From: Isoetes taiwanensis
Taxonomy: Eukaryota; Streptophyta; Lycopodiopsida; Isoetales; Isoetaceae
DNA length: 64,000 nt
Direction: 5' to 3'
Assembly (NCBI GenBank): GCA_021234155.1
Contig: JAJEKV010000075.1
Location: 1,738,001-1,802,000, forward strand
Shown: in pieces, positions 34,601 to 48,545 of the stretch
Position numbering within the stretch: the first letter of the stretch is position 1
Layout: every line of letters starts with the position of its first letter
Notes under the pieces: generated by a model
Told to the model about the DNA's origin: nothing
The model's input: the letters and a program-made list of their open reading frames with translations, nothing else
The model's database searches: none
Position numbers and translations under genes: made by a program

Positions 34601-35740
34601 TTCTCTACGTTCAAGAACCATTTCATCAATTTCTATCAACTCCGATTGGTAGAGCAAATTCCCATCCATGAATTGGTGGCAATGTTGGATGTAAAATAGT
34701 CATCCCTAAAGTGTGCATTTGACCAATGCATGGGTTGGGCGTGTTAAGGCGCCAATGTAACCGGTTTCGTGACGCATTTACGATATGGCAACATCAAAAT
34801 CGTATTGTTGAGCATGGGCATTTCAAGCAATTTTATCAATTCAAATTCTTGAATTCTTTCCCCCTATTTTCGGATAAGTGACTCATACAATAAGCATGAG
34901 GAACATCTCCCAAAATAATAGTAGAGCACACCTTCAATCAATCCCTTTTGCACATCCGGATAAGAAGGTTATGAGTGTTTGTTGCAAAGAAGACTATCAC
35001 GAAGTTTTTGAAGAAACCACAAACGAGCTATTGTCATTTTTCAAGAATAACAACACCAAAAAGTAATCAAAGCAATTCGCCCACCGCATCTATACATGTG
35101 GTCATCAAAAGATACCCAAATATCTATTTTTCGATGCCTCCATCAAACCTATAACTTGCACCGTGAATTGGGCAAATCTGCAAATGTATATGCCGATATG
35201 ATATGTACATGCGTGTAAACCTGTGATCATCATCATGCTCCACTAAAACCACTTCTTTTACTCGCAAGATTATTTCACTCGGGCATTACTTTTCAATAAG
35301 GAATAACTTTCCTCCCGATTTTCGTTGATCCTCTGCATCGCTAATTCCTTTTGCACCGCCATGCTCTCTTGTATGGCATGTAATAATCTTCAAATCACCA
35401 AGAATTGAAATTGGGCTATAAGATTGGTCATCGTGGAATCTTTTCCTCAATAAACCAGCTATCCAATTTTGTGCACTTTCTTTGTTTTCCCAAATGCTTA
35501 GTGCCAACACAATTATGATGTCCTCGAGTTAACTTTAATTGCACAACTAGGGCCATTACCTGAAGCAAGGGAAGCATGCAACTTCCATAGGCATCCTTTG
35601 AATTTTGCACTTCTTGTGTACCTCTTCACCGCTCTGGATGCAATAATAGGGAGCTCCTACCCAGAGAAATGCAAACATTCTTGGACATGTGAACTAAGAT
35701 CTTGCATGAATCAAACTCCAATCCCACTTCCAAATCCATA
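31638..35740 (-). pseudogene. MULE transposase split by the gag-only element, copy 2
   Basis: This counterpart of 5787-9915 has its start codon at about 35739, the SWIM region near 34380-34480, and the C-terminal knuckle remnant left of 31720. Frame breaks are far more frequent than in copy 1; for example a CAG-to-CGT type change lies near 34482 and several indels disrupt the DDE domain (34900-35500). Confidence 0.8.
31725..34153 (-). mobile_element. Gag-only LTR retrotransposon, copy 2
   Basis: LTRs lie at about 31725-32449 and 33407-34153, with gag fragments between (for example 32768-32959). The left target duplication GCCAT is intact (31720-31724); on the right it reads accat and the LTR end is altered (cttcaatg), consistent with sequence noise. 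The polypurine tract at about 32450-32460 is intact. Confidence 0.82.
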
Positions 35741-36255
35741 CTTGCAATATGAAACAAACATTGATATAAACACATTTGATTTCGACCTATCATTAAAAAT
35801 GTGATATATCTCCATATCTAATGAAAATCAAAGAAGGCAAATCAGCTAAACATGGAACAGTGCATGTATGAACTTCTATATGGCGAATGCCATTCAAAGG
35901 CATAAGTCATGAATTAACCTGCTGTTAAATGCAAAAGGTTATGAAAATTTTATTAACGCAAAATTCCAACATTTTTGAGAGCTGAAAGAGAATAGAATTT
36001 ATAAACAAATTGCTTACACTGGGGTGAACAAAGGAAGCTGAATTAGGGGCCCTTCTTCCTGGTAAAATCCACGAATGTCTTAATCATGGAAGAAGATGCA
36101 ATTTGAAATTGAAAAGGCACATTAGAACCCTCCTCAATTAGAGTCTTTTTTCTTGATAAGATCATGAATGCCTTGATCAAAGGCATGGAAGAATAGATAA
36201 CTATCATGCAATTTCGAAATTGAAAAGGGAGATTTTTGTTTCTGAGAAATAATAA

Positions 36256-39200
36256 TTAACCTATCCTCCTATATAATAAAAAAGCATTGTCCATCAATGC
36301 CCTATCGACCTGCCAAGAAAGCCATGTGGCATATCCCCAACCTCGGATGTCAAACCGTGTAGCTTCAAAATTTGTAGGAAGCATTGAGAAGCTTCCTTCG
36401 CTTCACCTTGTAAAGTTGGAAGCCTCTTTGACTTCAGATAAAAGGGGCATGCAGTTATGCAAGGTTGCTAAAAGTGTGGAACCAAAATTTGCTTCAGATC
36501 TTTGATTCTAACTTTAAAAACCATATTTTTTTCTCTCTTTGCTCCATGCGACACACATAGGAAAGCCGGTTTAAAGAGAATAGTTTTTTTGAAATGGGTG
36601 CTTTAGAGCTTAAGGTATATATTCGATTTTTCCATGTTTATGCTAGCAAATGGGCGTCGTTCTTGGTTCCGCTCGATATAGATTTATCGGGCGCCTCTTG
36701 ATTTGGGATTGAAGATACGCTTGAGCTTGGTCATTTAAATTGAAGCCGCATGCTTTATTGGAAGATAAATGCAAAACAAAGATACATACTTGGTTTTTGG
36801 TCGTATAGAAAATGCCGAAATCTTTCCGAGCTTGCGTATTTAATCAACTCATAATGTTACGAATGAGGGTGTCGCATGATTCGCTTGATATCCGCTGTAA
36901 GAGAGGTCACTAAAAACTAATGCTTTTGGAATTTTTGTATCATCTCGGTCTTTCTTAAGGCCGCCCGAGCTCGTATATAGGTACCTTTGGTAGATCTACC
37001 AGTAATCATCACGCCACCGCAATGCCAGAAATAATTTTCTCGCCGAATCCTAACACCAACATTCGTGGTGACATGAAATTTGTGGTGGGTCATTTTCCGT
37101 GACCGCTTCACCGCTCATTTGGTACGGGCCGGCCTGGCGCCCGCCTATGGCTGTTGCATGCCTGCTTTTTCCCTTTTCTAGCGGCTTGCATGCTACGTTC
37201 CTTTGATCTCATTTTTCATACCGCATAGCCATAGATTTGAAGAGTTTTTGATGGATCTTGCATTCCCTCTGGCCCCGGTCCCAATGTTGCATGTTGGCTT
37301 CCCTCTTACCGCTTGGCTTTGCTAGTTCCTTTGATCCCATTTTTCAAGGCCGTAGCCACAAATTTGGAGAGAGTTCTTGGTGGATCTTACTTCCTTGTGT
37401 GAATTTTAAAATTTTTTCTCGACCTTTTTTCATTTGGAGGCGCCTCCTTTCGAAGAATGTTTGATTCTTGCTTGATTCTGTTTTGATTCTTGTCGCAAGG
37501 CTTATTATTGTTTCTTTGTTTTTAGCAACCACCTTCAACTTTAGATCAGGACCGCTTGGACGAGCTTCGTGACTACTTCTAAGAACCGGACGGATATAGG
37601 TAAAACTTTTGTTTGTAGAATATATATATTTTTAGTGCCTAATGCCTTTGTTTTTCTTGCATTTAGAATCTGAAGTGCATGTCTTAATGTCTATGGTAGT
37701 ATTTTTTTGTCCTTTTTGTTTTATTGTATCAAAACATGATTGGAAGTCTCGAAGTTTTTAGGAATGGCGATGCACTTGATTCAATGTTTTGGTGATATTA
37801 CCAATGGCGAGAATAAGGATGGAAATGACTCTTGGCGGTTTGGCAAAGAAGGCAAATGTGGATTTTGAGGCGAGAGATTAGCAAAGATTTTCAGAATCAG
37901 TTATATCTGACATATCACCAATGCAATAAGTTTCCGGAATCGAAGCAGAAACAAACTGCGTAATTCTCCGTCCTCCGAATCCGGATCGTAAATCTGTAAT
38001 CTCTTTAATTGAATGAAAAACCGAATTGAAACTGGAGTGTTCTCAATGGATGAAACCCATATTACGATTTTATAATTGTAATGGTATAGCGTGTTTAATA
38101 TAACCGTATAACTGTTTGGAAAAACATATTTTGAGTTAAAACATACAGGAGAAAATTTGAGAATCGATTACGAAAAAATGAACCTAAGAATCATCATTTA
38201 CGGGAAAGAATGTGTGTGCCACGTAAGTAATACGTGATTAGCCGGATGGGGCGTAAAATGCCCCACCCAAATTTTACGCATACGTGCTAGAACTTATGGT
38301 ACCGCGATTATGATATTGGCTTTACTCCATGTTCGGATCCGAATCCCGTCTAGCTCTCACGCCTAGAAAATTTTCATTTGAAAACCCTTGATTGTATTCC
38401 ATATTTCATCTTTGATTAAACGAATAATGACGTGCAACATGAAGAAACAAGGCCCTATCGAGGAACAAATAATTCATTTTCTAAGCCGCCGGAGCTATAG
38501 ATTCTCATGGTTGCGGAAATATATCCATGTAATATTTTCATTAATTCCTGCTAAAAGCGGTTTCTCCATCATAGCTCAAACCGCGATGTTGTCCAGGACC
38601 TCTCATCGATTAGACATTTTTTCCCCAATCGATTTCTTCTGCATCTACGACACGTAAAGAGCTAATTCCACGTAAGGGTATCAAAATGGCCATTTCCTCG
38701 GAAACACTTGCGGTGGTTTTACCAACGCTTCAATCCCCCAAACCTGGATCACTTGAATACAATGGCAAGCAGTAGCCATTGCCCATACACTTCAATGTGG
38801 GCTAACCGTGAACCCACAAATCTGGGGCTTTCATGGAAACAATCTCTCCCATCCCGTCAAATAGGCATTCTCGTGACCTAACAGGTTTGATGACCATAAT
38901 AATATTATTTCAATGGTTCTAGCCATCTAAAGATGGTTATCCCAATTTCAATTAAATTATGACCATCGCAATTTCAATGGTTCAAATTAAATCAAAAGTT
39001 AACATCAATACAACACCTAGGGACTCGCAAAACTTATGAGGCAACCAATAATTGTAGGCCCTTTAACAATGTTAGAACTCCTAATACCTAAGTAGGGACT
39101 AATGCGCATTTTGGAGCACTTGGTGTTAGCAATTTCGACAACAATGTCAGGTTTCTTGCTACCTAGACCATAGGCATCCCAATTTCAATGGTTCAAGTTA

Positions 39201-39509
39201 TTTCAATCCGAATGTTGATGTTAATAGAACACCCATCATCCAATTATTATGCGCCAACCAATAATTGTAGGCCCCCAAATGATTTTGGAGCTGCTAATAT
39301 GTACAAAGAGTGTAATGCGCATTTTGGGCCTAAGGTGCTAACAATATCTATTTGGAACAATAACAACAACATCATGGGCTTTCTGCCCCAAGCTAAGGTA
39401 TAAAAAATGGCAATTTCTTTTCATATTGCAAGTACTTCAAGGAAAGAGGAGTCTAGAAAAAACATGTCATGAATGAAAAGAGGCACGTTAGGGCGTGACC
39501 GCTTTTAGC
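36256..39509 (+). mobile_element. Helitron, copy 2 (ends damaged)
   Basis: This corresponds to 10438-13785. The 5' end reads taacCTATCCTCCTATATAATA, with the initial TC lost. The 3' end has cttttagc instead of cttttctagt and a shortened hairpin. The internal 140-bp duplication and long hairpin are scrambled (36960-37340). From about 38900 the sequence suddenly matches copy 1 almost base for base. Confidence 0.78.
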
Positions 39510-39944
39510 TTTGCAATAAAAACTGGAGATTGCTTGCAAGTAGGTAATTATTTGGAAAGAAACGAAATGAGAACACGTTACCCATGCAAAATGGTTGATG
39601 AATCGGGGAGCTTCAAAGGCTAAGAATTCCGGAGTTTTTCCATTAACGACAACGCGACAACGCCGCTTCTGCTCTTCGGTGCCATTTTTTTTTTAACTAT
39701 CTTTAACGGCTATAGGTTAATTTGGTTAGTGAAGGGGTGTATTTAGAATCAAAAGTAATTGAAGGGCAAAATTGGAAATCTCATTAAGTTCAAGGGTATA
39801 TTTGAAAGTTTCCCATCTACTTCCTAGTCTTTGAAAAATTCTTCTAAGTGTTGCGAAATCATTATGAACGCAAAGATGGGGGTAAAAGTGAAATTTGCAA
39901 GCAAAACTAGACTTAATATGAGCTTGTTTACTACACCATGTTTA

Positions 39945-40135
39945 GGGTGCTTTCCCATGAATTTGCAGACCTGAAAAAAGCCGCACTAAGGTAAAAACCT
40001 ACGGGCTCAAACTGCGTGGAGAATACTGCGACTCAGGTCCCAAGCCTGAATCAAACAAGTAAGGTGCTCATGGGAACACTAGAGCCTTCGGCCTGACCTC
40101 AGAAAATCTCAGGGTTTTAGTCCCATGGGAAACCC
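39945..40135. mobile_element. MITE-like element, copy 2
   Basis: The left terminal repeat GGGTGCTTTCCCATG is intact. The right one has lost about four bases (catgggaaaccc), so the perfect inverted repeat of copy 1 is broken. Confidence 0.65.
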
Positions 40136-40434
40136 TCACCAATCAGGGTTTCAATAAAATGAACTTCAAAATGAGCGACATCTTCGCTTCTATTTCCTCT
40201 TAGTACTTTTATACTCCAAGGCGATTTGACAGGACTCTTAGTAAGCGTAATTTACATTCAATTCGGTGCCGTGTTGACAATGGCGAAACTTCATGCGTCG
40301 GTTTTGACTGGTCAAGTAGATGTTTTTCTAGGCTGTTCCTCGAGTGCCAGTAATGTAAAAAGTAAAAATGTCGGATGACCATGGGAAGATGTACATTTTG
40401 TAATTGCCAGAACTCAACACTTATATTGAGTTGA

Positions 40435-43400
40435 TTAGACGAACATAAACGTCTTACTTTGACGTGCCAACAGTTGCTTAGTCCGTTCGCTGCCAATAAT
40501 GCGCCCAGCTGTGAACAACCGTCTCAATTAATGCAATTATACGTCTAAGAAAGCTTATCAATCATCAAAAGGCACTTTACCTGTAAATTGTCAAATTGCG
40601 AGAATATTACCCGACAGCTTGGGTTGTCTACACCCTCAACATGTTGACCAGCTGGTGATAAACCCCACAATCAAAGAAAGAATAGAATTAATGTCTGAAA
40701 AGAAGGTACAACATGTTGACCAGCTAGTGAAAAGCCCCAGAGACAGTGAGATTTGAATTAATGTCTGAAAAGAAGTTAATCTTACCTCACTATAGAAATG
40801 AGCATGGTCTGGCAGAATAAAATATTAGATCGCGTATACCACGTATCTGCATAAAAATTCCAACTAGATAATCCCAGGCAACATCTTATGAATACAAAAC
40901 AGATAAGATAGAAACCTTATAGCGGTAGTAAGTGCGCTTTCGCTCTGTGTATAACATCATCCTCCGTTCTCCATGGAAGAACCACGCACGAGAGGCGGAA
41001 ATATCACTTTGCTTTGTATAGCTGTAAAAATCGTGATCTCTCAATAATAAGCTCGCTTGGAACAAAACCCATATGAAATACTCACTCTCCGATTGCACAG
41101 AGCGATGCGTTTTTGACTTCAAATAATTGCGCAATCGCACAAAATCAAAATAAGATCGTACAAACAGCATTGTTCCTCCCTGCATTTAATTGCAAGTCTA
41201 ACATGAAAAATAATGCTAAAATCAAGCCCTTCCAGGAGCTACAAGATGGATACTAACCTGAAGTGAATCCTTTATCCTTGGAAATACCTGCAAATAGAAG
41301 AAAAAAAATTAAGTTGCCATTTATGACGTTGGACCCTTACTGTTCATATGGCTAATGTTAATATTATGGTAAGATGAAATAGAAATCAAGATAAAAGCCT
41401 TTAGCCGAAGCACATAAATTATGTTAGGATCTCGTAAACATGCAGTAGGATCTCGTAAACATGCAGCGAATTATATAGTGTGAAAGTAAGCATCATATTT
41501 TAGATTCCTAAATGCTCAAGAATTCCAATCAATTTGTTTGGCATGCCATTACTGTAAACAACACTCTCTTTATTATGTTGCTCCCAATGTTCTTGCCCAA
41601 CATAAGTAAATCTCATTGATACTGAGGATCACGGCATCATGACAATACGCCCACAAAAGCTTTACATCCACAAATACAAACCTGTTTGATGAAAAACTCA
41701 AAGCGAGCATCATCCACGCCAGCGATTGAGCTGCAAACTAGCCGATCATAGACCTGGTAAATATAACATGTTTATCTCAGAATGCATACATTGCATATAA
41801 TTTTCGAGAATATATATGCCGCATTGGATTAAACAGTAGCTTCCCATTCAACAAGAAAATACTGCATCATTGGTGGGTTCTAGACCCCAAGCATTTTTTA
41901 AAGGTGTCCATTAATGATGCTCTTTTCACATGAACTGCTGCAATTACACGGTCAAAAGATGAAGCTGATTACCTGCTGCACTTGAGGAATCACACTTGAC
42001 AGAACGCCAGAATATTCACTAAACAAACGTATCTGTGTTATGTATCTAGCTTAATTAGTGATCGAGAAAAATCACGAAGCTGTAAAAAAGAATGCAACCT
42101 TCCCAGCATGATTTGTGCATGATCGGAGAAACAACGCACTAACTCCTGCATCCATAAGACTTCAATCAATTTCAGTTGAATATTTCAACAGACTAAATAA
42201 ATGACTCTTGTTGTATGAACCGAGACAAGGAGGGAGGAAGCAATTGTCCTCCGTCAGCATTTTACATAACTAAGTTAGATAAAAAAAGACAAACATAATG
42301 CTAGTTAATTACTTTTAGATAGATTCTGATATCAACTTTTGATCCTTTGCTGCCTTTTGAAAAGACTGCTTTTGCCTTTGTATTACAGAACGCCTTATTC
42401 TTTCGGAACCCCGATAACGTCACCCATTTTGGATCAGGGGGCTTCCTTTTCTTTTCTGGACTTTCCTCCACACTATCTTTCTCCTCCAATTCTTACTTAA
42501 CAGTACAGAAAAAAGTTTTCCCTGCTTGCCTAAGGCCTTTAAGATTGGATTTGTCCTCTCATTTTCTTTAAGGATATTCCATTTTTAAGCGAGTTCGTGG
42601 ATGAACAGGGCTACACATTTCTGGTCATAATATCTCACAGGCCGCTACAGAGTTTGTTGAAAGAGGCAGTGACATCTAAACAGAGCAGCTGAAAACTCAG
42701 CTAAGCCCAAGTTACACAAAGGACAGTTCCCTTAACCTCGATTTTCAATTGGTGAGATGACACCCTTGATAACAAAGCCCATCTGAGATATTCAAAAAAA
42801 CGTCCGAGTAACCTCTCCTTTTCATGGACAGCTCCTTGCTAGGACGTGACGATGTATTTGAAACATAATGCAGCTCACGTAGTCTATGCATGTACACCCC
42901 ACTGACAGGCCACTTCGAGCCATAAGGGTTTAGCATAAAGAACATCTACTAAAGACCCATAGGGTCTACGAACCAAGAACATAAAGTATGGAGAATCTTC
43001 AACGAGGGTGAAAGCCTTCAAAACACTAAAACAGTCTAATAAAAAATTAATAAAAAATTGATGACAGATTCCAGCTCACTTTCCCACTGATAGAAGGACC
43101 CTGAACTGCCTCGTTGAGAGTCTTTGCGAGGTCAGTGTCAAGATAACCCAGTCTCATTATAAACCCATGAGCTAAAATGTTTGGAAAGTCCTCATTGTAG
43201 AATTTACTTTTGGAAGACAAGGATTTAGCCAAGCGTTTGATCCATAAGTTGCTACAAATTATATTTATAAGCTAGTTCATCTACTGCCCCATCAGTTTTA
43301 GATTGGATGTTGCCAAGTTATATTGGAATGGAGATATTTTATCCATCGCGAAGCCACAAACATCTTAACTGTTCTTGCAACCACCTCGAGCAGCCACTGC

Positions 43401-46400
43401 TTTTGATGAGACATATAAGCCAGCCAAGAAAGTCTTAGCTGGCCCTGCCCCAAAGTGGCGCAACTTAATCTAAAAAAAACACTACTTGGAAAGCCACTTC
43501 AAACTGTTGAGGGTTTAGCACTAAATTAAGACGTGCAGGGTTGATAAATTCCCATTACCTGGATCAGGATATGCAGAAAGAATAATTGTCTGTCGATAAT
43601 ACTTGAGCATGCCCATTTAAGTACCTGCAGACATTTGCACTCAGGATTTATTAATCCCACAAATATGAATCAATAGTAGAGGGCATCAGATATACATACC
43701 ATTCTCTTACACGCATGAAATCAGTTCTGTGTTGCTTAGAAGGGATGCAATTCAGGTGTTCCATGGCGGTACAAACATGAGACCAATTCTGAATAATGTA
43801 ACCCTCATGATATAATTAATAAGCCCAATATAACAAGAAAACAGAACACTTGAGGGTTCAATACATAGAATATTATACACTTTGAAAGGGTATCAAGAAT
43901 GCACCTGCATCAATATTACGTCTGTATAATCTACCAGCAAAATCTGTAAAATCATAATATTATAAAACCTTCAGACAAACCTCATATTTACAAATGATAC
44001 GCCATAGGCATCAAAAAATTAAATGAAGATGTGTTTTCTTTTTCCTTTTATTTTTTTGAGAAATACAGCTGCTTTTCTAGAGCCTTCTCTCACAAAATAA
44101 ATATAGTAATTCAAAAAACGTATTACCTCAATGGAAGACAGAAAATCCACATCCTTTTCTTTGTCATTTTCAGCTTCTCCAATGCACTATCAAATGTAGC
44201 AACAGGAGTTAGCTAGGAATGACAGCCATTGAATACTTACTGCTTCAATTTCTTAGGCCTTAGTCTACAAGTCAAGTTTAAATAAATCTCTTCAATCTGC
44301 TAGATTCTAAGTAAAGGAATCATCATTTGAATTACTCATGTTAGCAAGCACTGCAATATACATTCCCTTTATTTCAGGTCAATAAAGTCGAACAATCTAA
44401 GAGCAGTTTCGATAGGCCAATACAGCTGGGCAATTTAACTAATGTACCATTTGATGCCAGTCAGCAACTACCCAGCTAACCTACATCACCTGATAGTATG
44501 CATTTACTGAATGCAAGAAAACTTAAGTTAGCCGCTTTGCAATCAGATTCTAAAACCTCATAATGCTGACTTTCACTTTTAAGAAGTGTTCTTTGACTTC
44601 GCTGGTGTTATAAGGAACATGAAATTTCTAGTTTTCACTTTTACTGTTTCAGCTCTAGAATAAGTTTCTACATTATCTGATACATACAGCAGACTCATTA
44701 TCTGCATTTGAAGAAAAGAGGACAGTCCAACCATAGAAACACAACAATCGTCACATACCGTCATGAGCCCAAGCGGTGATGCAACTATTATATCCGAAGA
44801 ATATAGATCATTATAGATCTTGATGCTTTTCCTGCAGCCCTAAGATCCCCACACTTAGTAATGAGTTGACAAGTAAAACAAGGTAAGAAGCCTATAGATA
44901 TAAGCACCTTGTAAGCTTTAGACCAAGACGAAAGTGGTCATCATTGTTCCCACTAAAAAGCAACTTGTAATCTGCAGGTTTCATTGTTTTGGTAGCTTTT
45001 TTACCATCCACTTCATCATTTTCACCTTCCTCCACTCCAAAGTCATCAAAAAACCTTTGTTTGTGATCTACGGTAGCCTGACAGAATCATATCCAATTTA
45101 AGTATTCAAAATATAGACTAAAAATGAACTATGACCAGGTTGGAGATTCTATTAACGTTTTAACATTTAAGTATTCAAAATATAGACTAAAAATGAACTA
45201 TGACCAGGTTGGAGATTCTATTAACGTTTTAACATTTACAAGACAAATTGGTATAAACTTGATATATAGCCAGGGACGAATAAGATGTAGTCCAGAACTT
45301 AAATCAAAATAAGTCAGTCCCTTTGTTTGATGAAATGCTTAAATTCTGCCGTATTCCCTGTTTTGCCTCTTCTGGGACCCTGAAGCAAATGGATCTAGAG
45401 TGTGTTGCCTATGAGAGGGAGTCTCCCATTAGAGGTCCGGGTGAAGTTTCCAATTGAAGCCACTGCTTCTTTTTTGTCACTAACTGCCTACATGGACCAT
45501 ACTTCCAGTTAAATTCCTGCATTAAGTTGTTTGTTGCAGATACACGTTTCTGGTCTGGAAAGGACGTATGAAAACAAAACGATACAGTCTAATGGCAGAA
45601 CTTGCAGGCCCATTCTGAGCAATCAACCCAGGCTTGGCTGCTTGGCCAATCTCAATCTCACGCTGTTGAGAGGAGACTCTAAACGGTTTTCTAGCAGATG
45701 CAATAAAACCAGGGCATTGAATGAAACTATCATTACTAGTATTAAGGTAATGATCCTTGTAAAACTGCAGACCTGTGGAAAACTTTTCTGGAATAAGCCG
45801 TGTAGATCTAGATCATGCCGAATGAGCTTATTACTTTCTTGAAAAGAATGTACCTTTAGTCCTAATGGCTGATTAATACCAAAGGACAAAGGGAAAACGA
45901 ATGCCGACGGTTTTTCCAAATTGCTGAAAAAGTCATATGAAGGGGCAAACTAAACCTACTGTCTATGAAATCTACAGAATACTATTATTCTAGACTAATA
46001 TCATTAAAAACCAAGTAGACATTTCATTCACTAATGTGCCAGTAAAACCTACACATAAAGAACCATCTGGACATTTTTATTTGCTAATGTGCCAGTAGAA
46101 CCTTATCTTTTGCAGCTGTCCAGCAATAGCAGAAAGGCCTTTTGTAGGTAAATCATGATTTCTTATACTGATAATGCAAGATACTACCCAAATTATTTAT
46201 AATTTAAGCAGCATGTAAAAAAGCCAAACTCACCTTCTGAGAAGGAGGAGATAACTCTAACAACCGCTTCACGAACTTAAGTGCAATACTCCTCAGAGGC
46301 AAAAGAACAAGTATCTGTTGCATCCAGAAATCTCAAGAACAATCTAACATGGTACAATAAAAAATCTAACGGTGTGCATTCTTGCCATTGCTTATTCCAA

Positions 46401-48189
46401 AGGTTACTTGCATGTACTTGAAAAGGAAAGACAGAACAAAGTTGCATGTAGTAATGACTTAAGACCTTAGGACGAGTGAATCCTTGGTCACGAGGAATAT
46501 GAGAAACATCTGAAACAGCTGCAGAATTTGGTTGGTTCAACTTTTCATTGTTTTTAGTGATTATATCCCTTGTCTTCAAAACATGGTTTAGCTGCAAAAC
46601 AACTGCATGATGAGTAAAGTCCGATATTTCACACTTGACTAACCAACCTTATAACACATACCAAGTGAAGAATGTATGCATCCATAATTACTTCCTTGGC
46701 GTGTGTCCGTGTGTGTAGAACATCCTGATAGCTGTTGCCTGCTCATAGCATAACCAGCAAGTAAAGTTTTTCAATGCTATGGCAGAAGATGATGTGGGAA
46801 AAAGGTCACAAACGATAGAATGCATTTTTATTATGTTGCAGCAACAACTTGAGAGAAGCAAAAAAAAGGAAGAATAATAGAAGCAGGAAACTTTATTATC
46901 TGCATAAGACTTACATAAAGCAAAAAAAACTGGCATTGTTCTTCAGACATGAAATTGCCCCATTTAGTTGCTGCACGAGCTACATGATCTTCCCAATGCT
47001 TTCTAAGCCGTAGCTTTACTCCATACTTCACAAGCTTTTTCTCCACCTATGAGATATCAATCAGCATAAGAACCCTTTGACAATTAGGGATTGCATCAGG
47101 GATCTTTGGATTCCCTGTAGTGCTGCATACCATACATTATTGTATGAAACAAACAATATCACCTGTGGCAATGGAGAAAGGCTTCCTCCCCAATGAGCAT
47201 TAGCAAATCCTGATGCTGGAAATTTCAATTTAAACTTCACCTTCCCGGATTCCAGTCTTGAAATTTCTTCTTCCGTGACTAAATGGCTAAGATGTGCCTT
47301 GAAAGAGCTGAAAAGTGATAAAAACATGAAGATTATCCAGGGAAATTCATTCATATCAGTTTCTAGAATACTGCAAATGAACATTGCTATATTTTTCCAT
47401 TAAACTGCACATAAATACTACAAGTTTACGTACTCAAAAGAACAATCAGCGGGAGCAGAGGCTGTAGATGCGATTAAGTTCTCACCAATGCCTTGCTCTT
47501 CATCTGACTGTAAGTCAAGTTCTGCATCGGCATCTTCATCTTCCAAGTTGTCTACGCCTACCTGACCTGTAGTAAGAGGCCCTTGTTAATCAAGGAAATG
47601 TACATTGTAAACATGAAAAAAAGAGGATCACCATCTCTGTCAGCATTTTTGTCATTTTCTTCTTCCTGATCATCTTCACTTATCCCAGCAACATCTAAAT
47701 CCTCAGTTTCGCTATTTGGATCACTGCCATTTTCTGCATCCTCCCCGCTTTCTTCACTACCATCCCCATCGTCTTCATCATCACTACAGGGCTGCATTCT
47801 GTGTGCATTATATATCCACAGGACAAAGATAATTAGCTAACTTAACCTACGATATTTGAACTTTGTAGACTCGAAATTATATCACCTTTGGGCATATGCC
47901 TGTGCAAATGCCCCTCCTTTGGATTGCAATGATTGCAAAAGGGCAACATAAGCTGATGCTCCATCTATTTCAACAATTTCTTCTGAACCTCCATCACCAC
48001 GTTCTTCATCGCTTTCGACATCTTTTTGATCTACAGGATAGCGCAGCCAGAAAAACGCGGAACTCGGTAAAATTAAGGACCATGACAAGAGAATGACAAT
48101 GACAACTTACGAGTTTCTGGTGTTTGAGGCTGCCGTTGCTTAAAGCGACGATTCTGCGTACGAGGCAATCTACGCTTTAGTCCGGCCAT
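40435..48189 (-). CDS. UTP25: UTP25, copy 2
   Basis: The exon-intron structure is the same as at 14718-22487, from ATG 48189 to TAA 40435-40437. The three lesions of copy 1 are absent: exon 2 reads through to A-Q-A-Y-A-Q-R, exon 9 keeps FVKRLLELSPP, and exon 11 has SSDIIVASPLG. Other exons are broken instead: two extra A in exon 6 (about 46922-46929), one extra base in exon 15 (near 43602), one missing in exon 20 (near 41112), two missing in exon 22 (near 40815) and one missing in exon 24 (near 40505). Exon 21 has a local substitution (ERKRTYY for ERAHFYY). Most are homopolymer or short indels, so I infer sequence error rather than two decayed genes. Confidence 0.92.
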
Positions 48190-48220
48190 AAGATTGCTCG
48201 GGGTTCAAGCTTCAATTTTC

Positions 48221-48228
48221 TAGGGTTT
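48221..48228 (-). promoter_or_regulatory. Telo-box of UTP25, copy 2
   Basis: AAACCCTA on the minus strand, at the same distance from the ATG as in copy 1. Confidence 0.68.
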
Positions 48229-48291
48229 TGCCCGCGCAGATACAGGACATGGTGGCGATGGGTTTAGGCTGGGTTCACGTGCAACCATGGC

Positions 48292-48545
48292 TGTGTAAAA
48301 AGGCTCGCCCTTTTACACAGACCTGAACACCCTGCTCCTTGGGTTTTTATGTTTAAAACAGTCATAAACGAAGGCTCGTAACACCCTCGGAGCAGGGTGT
48401 TAAGGGAGATAACGTCCTAGCCCTCGAGCGTGAATGGGAATAAAATTTTCAGTATGGCCATGGCCAAAATGTCTCCGCACGCCCGAGCCATTTTGGCCAT
48501 GGCCATATTAATTTTATTCCCATAACGCCCTCTGGCCAGGGCGTT
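48292..48545. repeat. Stacked inverted repeats upstream of UTP25, copy 2
   Basis: The same four dyads as at 22589-22847. The IR3 loop and IR4 spacer differ from copy 1 (gtctccgcacgcccgagcc; ctctggccagggcg), the first place where the otherwise clean block of copy 2 diverges. Confidence 0.82.

Noticed and set aside
25898-38900. Interpretation as repeat-induced point mutation or methylation-driven decay
   Set aside because: The changes are indels and CAG-to-CGT type substitutions, not the C-to-T transitions those processes cause.
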